Positions 40,201 to 52,200 of a stretch of DNA of 64,000 nucleotides are shown here, piece after piece; the first letter of the stretch is position 1, and each line of letters opens with the position of its first letter. Both the position numbers and the translations under genes were made by a program. The notes beneath the pieces were generated by a model. It was not told the origin of the DNA, searched no databases, and saw only the letters and a program-made list of their open reading frames with translations. Where the stretch lies: contig NW_019091474.1 of the NCBI RefSeq assembly GCF_001949145.1, forward strand, positions 522,421 through 586,420. The letters are read 5' to 3'. Source of the stretch: Acanthaster planci (lineage: Eukaryota; Echinodermata; Asteroidea; Valvatida; Acanthasteridae).

Positions 40201-43200
40201 ACGCCGTCCTTGGTGGCTGTGACTTGGCAGAATCGTCAACAATTAAGGGGTCAGTTGCTGAGCAGCAACAGGCGCTCTCAGCGGGCTCCAGCAGAGAGAA
40301 AGGAGTTCAGTTAGCTCCTACGTTTATCCAGCACAAAGAAGTTCTGCTTAGCAAAAAAAAAAAACTTGGTCGATCAAACTGTTTTGCTTGCATGTAGCCA
40401 ATGGCATCACTGAGGTACATTTTGCAGGGGGCGTCCGTTTTCAGGAGGGGCTTAATGGTTAGGTCACATTAACAACACTGACCAAGGGGGACTATCCCTT
40501 TATTTTTTTCTCGTTAATTTCTGAGCCTGAGGGGAGGGGCACACAGAGGGCACAACCCTCAAGGGAGGGAGGCCTGTGCTGCCCCCTATCCCTCTTCACT
40601 GCATGTTCGGGTACTGTACATGTACATGTACCTATGCCACAGCAATGCCAAGCAATTTTTCACATCCAGTCATGTCTGAAGCAACTGGCACACCAAACCA
40701 TTTGCAAACTTCTGTACCAAAGCTTAATTGGCATCCTACAGGTTAAGGATGTAAAAATCACTGTTTGTAAATCTCAACACTCCTTCGACCATTTCCTGGT
40801 GCATGTACATGTACAATGTATACATACATGTACGGTACATGTACGTAAGAGATACTTTGTACGTGTACAGTTTGCGGTTTACGTCAGCCTTCAGGGTAAT
40901 TCCAGAAATTAGGGGTCCACTTTTTGTGTGTCCCTGTCACATCTGACATATGATTTTGTAAGTTCAGAACACATTTTCTAATTCCCAAGAGTGATGAATT
41001 AATGCAGATTACCTTCCAAACAAATAGTAATAGTTTGATATCAATGCCAGTGATATTTCCATGTCAATTAACAAAGGTCGAATGTTATATAACAGGGACA
41101 CAAAAATGTCATACTTTGGACCCCTAGTTTCTGGAATTACCCATGTAGCCTACATGTACATGGGGTTGATATTGTTGTATGAACTTGCACTTTATACAGT
41201 AAAATGCAGAATTTGTCATTCATTTCCTTCACAGTGCGGGATGTTTGGGGACTCCTGCATTTACATGTGCCTTACATGTACCGGTACATCCCCCCAAAAT
41301 TGCCTAAGAGTTGGAATTAGGGAATGTCTTTGCTGCTCTCCAGGGAGACGGGACAATGTCAGAAGCAGGGAATTAACCGCAGCGTCAAGCCACTGGGGCT
41401 AATGTGCTGAGATGAAGTTGGTATATCACACCCTCATCAGCAGTGTGACTAAACGTAGGGCGTATTAAGGGATGTGCAGGAGGCATTTCCCATGTCGTGC
41501 TGCCAAGAGAACGGCAGGGTCCCCCTCCCTAGATAAAAGGCATGTGGTCTCAGACGCTGTAGTCTGCCAAGGATTACAGGCTGTCAACAGTGTCAGTGGG
41601 TGTGTCAGGTTTGGTCTTGCCAACACCCATATTGGGACAGGGAAGGGGGTGATGAGATTGGGGTGAGGAGATTCAAGGAGTTACATAATAGGGGAGTGCA
41701 AGAGAGAATCGCCCCCCCTCCTCCCCGGCAGGGGTTCATGTCTTCCCCTCCCGAAGGACTTCATTCCCCTTTGAAATCTCAAAATGTGCACAACCTATGT
41801 GTACATGTACATGTACCAGTACCAAGTCACAGTACATCTTGGTGCCCAGTTGAGAAAATGTGTGCCCCCTTGAGGGCCCTCCACACGCATCTGTAAGGAC
41901 ATGTACATGTATGGCCTGCTGGCAAGAGTATACAAGATGGCAGAAAGGTGAACGTTTTCCATCGGCACGATGCGATCTGAGAATATTAAATGTACATGAG
42001 TAATTCCAGAAATTGAGGGTGCAAAAGTTTGTCTTTTTCGTGTCCCTGTTACATCAGACCTTTGTTATTTGACGTGGAAATAACACGGGAATTTATCTCA
42101 AACTATTGCTATTTTGTTTGACAGGTAATTTGCATTAATTCTTTACTCTTGTAAATTAGAAAATGTGTTCTGAACTTAAAAAATAAAATGTCAGATGTAA
42201 CAGGGACACGAAAAAAAAATGGACCCCTAATTTCTGGAATTACCCGTATGCGTGCAACATTTACATGTACTTGCACTTCTGAATATCAAGAGTACATGTA
42301 CGAGCACATGATCCATGAACATGTGAACACAGCTCTAAAAAACTATTTAAAAAAATTAGAAACAGTGAGAGATTAGATCAGTTTGTCAAAATCCCTTTTA
42401 AAGTAGGAAAGTTGCTCATCATAGGGTGTCGGTTACAGGCTCACATACCGGTAACCCCCCACTCACTTGTCTTTGAACAGTGTAGGTCACGGTCAGGGTC
42501 AACTGAGCATGACAAAACCCTATAGCTTCCTAAGAATCCAGTCCCATGTTTCCCCCTTCCCCTCATCAACCTGTCTAAAACAAGCCCCTTCCCCCACTTT
42601 TTTAATTGAATTAGGACCTGAGTCACTTTGTGGCCATAGGAAACGCACATATTGTCTGCAGGGTGCAGTTGCATCAACTTTGCGTTTGCAGTTGGAATAA
42701 TGTCGGTTAGCAGTTGTACCGGGATGTCATCCCCTTTCAAATATTTGTATCAAGTGCACGTTGTGTTTGCAAACTCATAAATGACTGAATCCAGCGAAGT
42801 GGTAAAGTTTTGAAGTAGTGATGGTTGTGGAACAAGATTTTAGTTGCCGATGGCCACCCCTCCCCTTTCCCTCTTCACGTCAGCATCACTGGCTCAGGTT
42901 TAGCATCTGGACAGACAGGAAGGGGATTGACTGTCTGTGCCCCAGCGATTACCTCCCCTGAAAGGGGTTCTTGGAGTCATCGAGTTGCTGGGCTGCAGCC
43001 ATAGGATGCTCACGGCCCTTGTTTTTGTGTTGTTTTCTCTAAGGCAGGTTCATGGACACACGCAAGGCTAACTGGTGGAAGTGTATATGTATCAGCCACA
43101 TATATGGCAGCTCGTTTGTGATTCCTTTTTGAAAGTTTGGAACGGAGGCTGAGCAACATTTTCGTTTTGGGATGCCTTGTGCTGGTGTAGTAGAGGCACA

Positions 43201-46200
43201 GTGATGCAGCAAGGAAGGGCTTGAGGGTTCTAGTCACCCGTCACCTCGAATTACAGCCAGACTTGTCTCTCTGCCACTTGTTTTCTTACGTCCTCACAGA
43301 ACGGCCACTGATCCGTGTCCGGTTAGCTTTGTCATATGCTGACTAACAGGAGTGCAGCGTTTGCTGATGCCTCAGTTCCATCAGTTGATAGTCAGAGTTG
43401 TCATGAACAAGAGGGAAACCTGGCTGCCGCCATGTTGTTGGTGTGATTCCTGGACTTTCATCCCTTTTACCGGTATTTGATTTTGCCAGAACAGGAGTTA
43501 TCACAAGGATCTTCATGACTATGTGAAGTTACATGTATGACAGCTGCTAAGCTTCCTACAAGCCACATGATTGCTCTTCAGTGACCCAGTACCGTGCCTT
43601 GGTAACCGTGGCAACTCTTCCTCTATTTTTCCAAGCTCTTTGAGATTATTTCTCTTGTTTAATACTTCCACTCCTAAAGTACCGAGCGGAGCCTTCAGGA
43701 ATTTCAAGAAACGTCCATTGGACCTTCCTGAAATGATGACAGATGCCTGAATTTTTCCTAGATGATTTTTTAAAATGTCCCCAATGGACTCCATCTGTAA
43801 TCTTTAAGGTATCATTCTGCTAGACTGCTACATTTTAAAGGTACCATAACTGTGCTCCCCATCGCGGATCTGATAAGATATTTTGCCTCAGGAAACCAGG
43901 AAGAGCGTTGGGGGAAACTCCTTGTTTCTGTAATTTTGTATTGCATGCTGAAAAGTTGTGCAGCTGGATTTCATTGTTTCGTTGAGAGACATTGTAGCTA
44001 TTTTGAAGTTGATCCGTGGCTTTGATTCCTGCAGTGCTTGGCAGTTTCACCTTAACCCCATCAGCTCAGAGGCCTTCACCACTCTTCTTTTTTTTCTAGA
44101 TCAGCAGCACTGGAGGACTCTCTTAATTTGACAGAGATAGGAGCTTCCTTTGGTGAACTTCAAGGAAATGTTATGGGGCATTTGCCCAAGGAACACCATC
44201 TTGCTTTGGCCATTTATAATAAGCTCAGTCACCGATTCAGCCCTTGAGTCTACATATACCTGCATGTACGTGTACTATCTGGCATTACTCCCCGGCACCT
44301 GCTCGCAAACAACTAAACCAAGACAGTGCCTACTGATCAGTGTTGACACTGACAGACTGTGCCTCTGTGGTCCCTGGTCTAAAGCTGCCAGAAAACCATT
44401 TCTGTCCTTCATATGTTGAGAAATTGTGCAAGATTGAAGTTCTGTTTTGTCTGGGGGTATAGTATCACAAGTCATACAGGTACACATACCAGTACATGTA
44501 CATTGTACGTGGTGAGTGCACACTAGCCAGACCTCGGGTAAGAAGTTAATCTCTGTCGATTCCCCTTGATTAGACTGCATTTCTGGGTATTTGTGTGTCT
44601 TTCCAAGTGTGTGGGCTCACCAAGGAATGACAAAAAGCTAATCCAGAAATCGGCCTGAGGACTCCATGTTACGTTTCCATCCAGGGATGTAGCTACATGT
44701 ACATGTATGAGTTGGCCACTCAGAGAGCGGACTTATCAACTGCTACCACCAGGCCTAAATAGCAGGATGGCTCCACGTGAAGGACTCAAGGTCCTTGACC
44801 GGAAGACTAACTTCTCACCTACTGACCCATGGTTTTTACAGTATGAGACTTTATGGTAATGGAACTGTGTTAAGAGGAAGAGCCTAGTACTGTAGTTTGT
44901 TGGATGTGTAAATTCCTCTTGGAGTTTCAAAGAGTGAGATGAAATGCAGTGTTTTTGCAAACTACAGTAATAATAAACTTGAGAACTGAGAAAGGAGCAC
45001 CGGTGGTTTGCCACCCTAGAAACATTTGGCCTCTTGTTTCCTACCCAATCACCCGATGTCAGCTTTTCCTTGAGGGTTTTTTGCTGAGGGTAGATACATG
45101 TAACAGAGGTTAAACATGAGGAGCAAAAACTTTGAGGTGCGTATCCACGCAGTCAACGCCCCCTCCCCAGATGGAGAGCCTACCCTCATGATCATGCTGG
45201 AAGTCATGGTGAGTGTGTACATGTATGTACCATAATGTGAAATCGTCCTTTTAAGTAAAATCAAGGAAAACTGTAATGAACATCAAAAAGCCTTTTGACT
45301 TGGTCGTTTTTTTGATGACGTGAGTCATCATGATGTCTTCCCACTTGCGTTTTGTAGAAGTTTGTTGTTCTGGGATTCCTGCAAGGGATACCATGTGCTC
45401 GGAAGGAGGGGTCCTAGGAATACTTTTTAAAATGTGATTTTAAAATGTGAGGTATTTCTGAAACACCGTGCAAAAGATTTTCATAGGCCTTTCTTTCATC
45501 TGTTCTTGGCCAATAATGATGTACTGTTGCCTCTCTTTGTGCCACCTCCCAAACAATTCTCTTCCGAAAATAAACTTTTGTGTCCTGAAAGCAGAAATAA
45601 GGAAATGTGAGGTATTTCTGAAACACCGTGCAAAAGATTTTCATAGGCCTTTCTTTCATCTGTTCTTGGCCAATAATGATGTACTGTTGCCTCTCTTTGT
45701 GCATCTCCCAAACAATTCTCTTCCTAATTCTCTTTTGTGTCCTGAAAGCAAAAATAAGGAAACAAAGTAGTGACATGTTCTGATGGTGGAACCCAACCAC
45801 CCAGTCTGTCTACATGTATTTGGTAGCTGATCTTTCACTAATGGATCTCACTCAATTGAATTGAAATCCCTTACTGTGTATTCCACAGAGAGTATAATCT
45901 GTCCCTCTAAATTGAACACTTGATCATCCCAGCCTTCCTGTGTCAAAAGCTATAAAGGAGGACCTTGGGGGCCCTGTCGTCTCTCATTGATTTATTTGTC
46001 TTGAGAGTTTGGCAAAAACAGTGGACCTCCTCACTTTTCAGCCAAACAAATAGCCATTGCTTAATTAAGACAAGGAGCAGATGGAGCAAAATGTGAACAG
46101 TACATGTATGATAGGGGCTCATGAAGTCATGGGTATTAGGAGGAACACACTACCCTATTAGGTAGTTTACACAGTACATGTACATGAATGTGTTTGTCAG

Positions 46201-49200
46201 CTACGGAAGATTTTTGGAGTGGCATCTTTTGTGAAGCTCAAATGCATTACATTAAAAACACTCATTTTGTGTAATGTTACGTTCTGCATGTTGTTTCTTT
46301 TGTCTTGTCTTGTTTGTTTCTTGTCATGGCATGCCTGACGCAAGCTTTGCTTTTAAGGTTTTATCACCCCTAGTGGCCTCTTTACCATATCTCATTCATA
46401 TTTTGCCATGAGGAGGAGATAAGTGTAATGTAATAAAAGAAATTCAAGTAAAAAAGTGTCATACATGTAGGACAGTATTCTTTTGGAGTAACTAACAATT
46501 TCTAACTGCAACCTGACCGTGCACTGGAAGTTGTCCGAAAGGAATTTCTTTTTTACACAGGGGTGTGAGAATTCAGCTGTTTAGCTGATTTCACCTTGTT
46601 TGTTGAGATGTTGACCTTGAATTTCAGTATTTTTGTACACCTTGTCTGTACAAAAGTATGGGCACTTAACATGTCAGCTTTTTGCCAGCTGTTTTCAGCT
46701 TTAATTTAAAGTGGCCACTCACACCCTTGATGATTGGGTTTCAATTTTATTTAAACATTGGCAGATATCAGAATTATTTGTTTCATGTGGATGGAAAGAA
46801 GTGATTGAAAGTAATATCGCATGTAGGCATGAAAACTTCTCAGTTTGAGCACAAGCAACAAGGAAAGTCGGACACGTAAACAACGCACCCAAGTTTTACT
46901 GCTTACATGTAGGAAAAAAACTTTTGCTAAATACATGTTCCAGTAATGTATCTTAAAATCTAGATTGTTTCCGGGTGAGGAATGAAACCGAATAGAGGTG
47001 ATGTCTTTGCGGTTTCCTCTTTGGAACATTTACCAGCAGTAAGGCGAGTTAATCAGATGCGTACATGTCTATAAAAAGGCCGCATTTCTGTCTGTTCGTG
47101 TTTGGTGTAATTCTGTGTAACCAAACCATGCTGGTGTGGTTATGTCTTCCTGCAATGATAGGGGACAACTTCTTTGCTAACGAAAGTCGAAACCACTTTA
47201 TTGGCACATGCGTGCACATGTTACATGTACATGTAAGATTGTCATCAGACATGTAATGTTTATGGACCCCATTTCAACACTTCTACATCATGCCGGTACA
47301 TGTATTTCCCAGTAGCAAGTACGTTGTACATGTACATAGACACGTACCAGTATGTACACATGTAAGCATAAGTGTGTACATGTACTTACTACATGTACAG
47401 TGTGTAGGCCTTCTGCACATTGAGGGGATACATATACCGGTAGTTTTTCTTCTTCAAAAAGCCAAGACCAAGTTGTCAGGATAAAAAATTTGCCCCAGTA
47501 AACTTTGGGGTTTCCACAAAATCCAACAGGGGTATGACTCAGCAGTGTCCCCGTCAGCTACATACATGTACATGTATACTGTACATGTACATATACATGT
47601 ATACATTGTACCGTAGGCACACTGGTGGGGTTACAGGTTACATGTACATGAACATGTACAGTTGAAGTGTGTGACAGTTAGTGCTGGATGTGATGTGGTA
47701 TGGTATGACATACATGAAACCAAGGCTGTACTTTGTCTCAGAGTCCAACTCCTAGTGCTCATTACCAGTACTGTACATGAAACCAAGGCTGTACTTTGTC
47801 TCAGAGTCCAACTCCTAGTGCTCATTACCAGTACTGTACATGAAACCAAGGCTGTACTTTGTCTCAGAGTCCAACTCCTAGTGCTCATTACCAGTACTGT
47901 ACATGAAACCAAGGCTGTACTTTGTCTCAGAGTCCAACTCCTAGTGCTCATTACCAGATGATGTCTGTTATGGATAATTGTGTTTATTTCATGGCTTTCA
48001 TAAAAGTGTTCAGGTAGCAACATGTAATGTAAGGTCCTGACCCACTGAGGGCTCACATTTCTGGTTTCAATCTACCTTACATCTGCCAGACCACCAGGGT
48101 AGTAGTCCAACTATTTTTACATGTACATGTACGCCATTCAAGCTACAGCAAAATGAATGGTAAACATAAGATTATCACAATTACATGTAACAAAACACAT
48201 TCGGGTAGCTCGTCAGTGGGAAAAGCTGTACACAACCGGGGTGTATATGTTGTAAAAATGATAAGTTGATGAGGCCCAGTTATACTGTACATGTACATGG
48301 AACTAATGGCAGTGATGAAGTAAGTTTGAACACCTATCAATCTGCCAGTGTTTCTTTTTTTTCATAGAATTAAATCACTTAGACTGGCTTTGTAGCCTGT
48401 AAACATGGTGAAGTGTTGCATACATTACATGTAGGTACATGTACATCGTATTGCAAATCACCATGCACATGCCCAGACAGATGTACATCTTACAGTGTAT
48501 TGCAAAAAATATTTTTGGGAAGGGGAAATTCTCTTCTCACTGTTTCTTTTCCCAGGGGAATAATTCTCATATCACAAAATGTGAAAAACTTTTTCCATAG
48601 TGGGAAAAGTTTTCCACAGAATTTTACACAAGTGGGAAAAGATTTTCACGCCTTTCCACACAAGTGGGAAAACGTTTGCACACATTTTTACACAGGCGGG
48701 GAAAGATTTGTACTCATTTTCACACAGGCGGGAAAAGATTTTCACAAGTTTTCACACAAGTGGGAAATTATCTTCTTATCTTGTGAAATGTGAATGATAA
48801 TGTGAACGTGAATTCTTTTCAATGTTCCATTCCTATTCACCAACTTTCAGTCACAATGCACTGTACGACCAAGGCAGGAATCGCATCCATCCTCCTGGTC
48901 TTAAACGAGCGTCTGAAACTGGCAAAGTATTTATTTATTTGATTATTAAAACCAAATTGACCCCATTTCCAAGGTTGAGACAACAAGGTTCTCCCTGGTA
49001 TCTGACTCTGTATGACCAGGCCTGAATTTTTGCTGGGCTGTAATATCTACATTTACATGTACATTTACATGTACATGTAGCTGACATAAAGTAAACACTA
49101 ACATGAAGTCAATAGTGTTCATTTCCAGTGTACAGTACATGTAAATCCATTTCCCTTCATGTTGTTGCAGGCTGTAGCCCTAATGAAAGAATCATCTACA

Positions 49201-52200
49201 TTATGAGCATGTACCGATGGCCAATTCTGAGTGAAATATTTGTACTATGGGCCTACATGTACATTTACGAATGGACTGTCCAACTTCTCAACTATTCCCC
49301 ATGACGGGTTGTGTCATGTTGATAAACCAGTACACTGCATAGTACCATCCCATTGGGTGTTAGACCAATATGACTGTCAGGTTGATAAACCAGTACATTG
49401 CGTAGTACCATCCCATTGGGTGTGAGACCAGTATGAANNNNNNNNNNNNNNNNNNNNNNNNNNNNNNNNNNNNNNNNNNNNNNNNNNNNNNNNNNNNNNN
49501 NNNNNNNNNNNNNNNNNNNNNNNNNNNNNNNNNNNNNNNNNNNNNNNNNNNNNNNNNNNNNNNNNNNNNNNNNNNNNNNNNNNNNNNNNNNNNNNNNNNN
49601 NNNNNNNNNNNNNNNNNNNNNNNNNNNNNNNNNNNNNNNNNNNNNNNNNNNNNNNNNNNNNNNNNNNNNNNNNNNNNNNNNNNNNNNNNNNNNNNNNNNN
49701 NNNNNNNNNNNNNNNNNNNNNNNNNNNNNNNNNNNNNNNNNNNNNNNNNNNNNNNNNNNNNNNNNNNNNNNNNNNNNNNNNNNNNNNNNNNNNNNNNNNN
49801 NNNNNNNNNNNNNNNNNNNNNNNNNNNNNNNNNNNNNNNNNNNNNNNNNNNNNNNNNNNNNNNNNNNNNNNNNNNNNNNNNNNNNNNNNNNNNNNNNNNN
49901 NNNNNNNNNNNNNNNNNNNNNNNNNNNNNNNNNNNNNNNNNCATACATTGCATAGTACCATACCATTGGGTGTTAGACCAATATGACTGACATGTTTATT
50001 CAACCACAATCATCAGTGCCTATGCGTTCTTTAAATAGTGTACATGTACCTGTACATATATAATCCCCCCCACCAACCTATCACCCAGTGGCAAATTCTT
50101 GTGGCACTTTTGTGGTTTGTCATGTCACCATTTTATCACCTGGTAGGGTGGCATGATTGACATGTTTGTGCATGGCAAAGATAATGGTTACAGCCCTCAC
50201 AGCTAATAGGCCATAAGATGTCCCCCATTATGCAAGTGTCATAACATTAGTGAGTGACAGATGGCATTGTAATGCCACCATGTGTCATTTACATGTACAT
50301 TGTGCAATGTACATGAGTGTGGAACTTTATAACAGGCAGGGACAAGGTACAGTACATGTACTTGTACATGTATCAGTAATGTACATTTTCATTGTAAAGT
50401 GGACATGTGGGACTGGCAGCGGGACATGTGCTCGTACAAGTGTGCATATTTACCGGTATGTACTGTGTACATGTACAATATACATGTACATGTATCAGTA
50501 CATTTGATAAGGAACCCAGACCCAGCTACCATACTGGTATACATGTACAAGTACATCTCAGTACTGTTCTTGGGTTATAAGTATGTGCGCATACATGTAC
50601 ATGTACACTCTACGTACGTACCCGATAGGAGTTGTGTTTGTACACCCTTCCTTTATACTGATGTTGTATTGTTAAATCTCAAAACTTTTCCAAGAATGCC
50701 TCTAGTCTCAGCCACTGGGTATACAGGTACTGATATTTACCTGTTCTTCTTCATTTATGTATTAACAAAGTACAGGTACATGTACAATGTAAGTTTATTC
50801 TCATCGTGCGTGGCCCAGGACTGTTGTAAGTGGAGCTGTTTGGACTTCTGTAGAAAGAAAGAAGTACATGTCCATTGTACACCATGCTGGGCCGTTTTCC
50901 AATACTCAACTTCGGCTCTGTCTCAGGCTTCAACTTTTTTTTTTTACTAGCTGACTTTGAAGCTGTAAGCGCAGTAATCAGTCTAACAGTGCCACAAAAC
51001 ATCAAATAAGATGAAAGAAAGCCCAAAATGACAGTAATCCAATGTAATTTAAATGCTTCAGGCCCACATTCGGGGAATGGTTTTGGGAACGAAGCCGGAG
51101 ACGGAGACGAAGTTGAGTATTGGAAAACGGCCCTGGTATTTTTGGCTGTGAAACCAGTTGGATTCATATTAAAAGAGTGGTACTGTGGAAGCTTGAATGA
51201 CCGACGGAAGAAAACCTGCCTAAAGAAGGTAGTGAAGACATGTTCCGGTCGTATGGGTGGGAAGAAAGCCCCAAATGAATCTTGAATTTCGGGAAAACCC
51301 AGAGTCAGGTTGGACTGACTGAAATCCTGCTGGAATGACAGTCTGCCTTGGTTCAATTTGAACGCAGGGTCAGTGAGGCAGAGGGCCAGGAAAGTGCCAA
51401 TTTTAAACCAAGCTGACTCCCCCAAATTTATGGTCAAGCTACAGATGTACGAGGTCAAGGTCGTATATGTAAATGAAATGGTAGAATAAACTTTGACCTC
51501 TCAGCCCCTCCCCAATATCTATATCTTATCTTTTGGCCCCCCCCAGTGTATTAGCAAGGTGTTCCAGCACTGCATGCTTTGTACATTTAAACCTGCACTT
51601 AAGCTCATGTCGTCAAAGCGTGCCAAAACCTGCACTTGGTTCATGTTGTCAAAGCGTGCTACCGACAGGACCTACATGGCTCAGTACAAGATATTTTTTC
51701 ACTCATGTTTGTTGTGATAGTCACCTCTTGTTGCCTTAAGCTGAGGTTTCAGGCAAACAAACATTGATCCTTCTGTCACTGTTATTGTAAAGTGATCCTA
51801 AAGACATCAGAGGGGCGAGGCAGGGGTTCTAGCTGGTTGCCAAGTTCAGCCAACAGAGTAGCAAGGCCCACAGTGTACCGGTAGATGTATATGTGCATGT
51901 GTACACTCTACATGTACAGTATTGTGCAGGTATGCACAAGGGTCCCTTGCTTAGTGTTTTTTTAACCACCAGTATGGTACCATTTCTGTGTACATGTACA
52001 TCTATCAGTATGTACGTCCCCACAATCAAATATTCCTTTTAAATGCTTCAATTTGCTACAGATTATTACACATTAAACAGTCCTCCTGTTTGAGTAACTT
52101 ATCAGGAAATCCACTTGGAGACCTTGTTCCTTTACAATTGTCCTGTGGAGATCTTTTCAACCCATTCTCTAGGGTTTCCACGAGGCACTGTATTCGAGCA

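Noticed and set aside
44101-44130. Possible exon after a strong pyrimidine tract and TTTCTAG
   Set aside because: The frame that follows (starting ISSTGGLS) stops almost at once, and no donor fits the PHLDB frame.
47631-48056. 141-codon minus-strand frame over the 63-bp array
   Set aside because: Same reason: repeat-driven, intronic, no domain.
49292-50009. Reading frames of up to 224 codons
   Set aside because: They consist of the 504-N gap plus the flanking 63-bp repeat.
50751-51458. 235-codon minus-strand frame
   Set aside because: It is the longest uninterrupted frame outside PHLDB exon 6, but it overlaps an inverted-repeat element and a TACATG patch, lies in an intron, and shows no recognisable domain.
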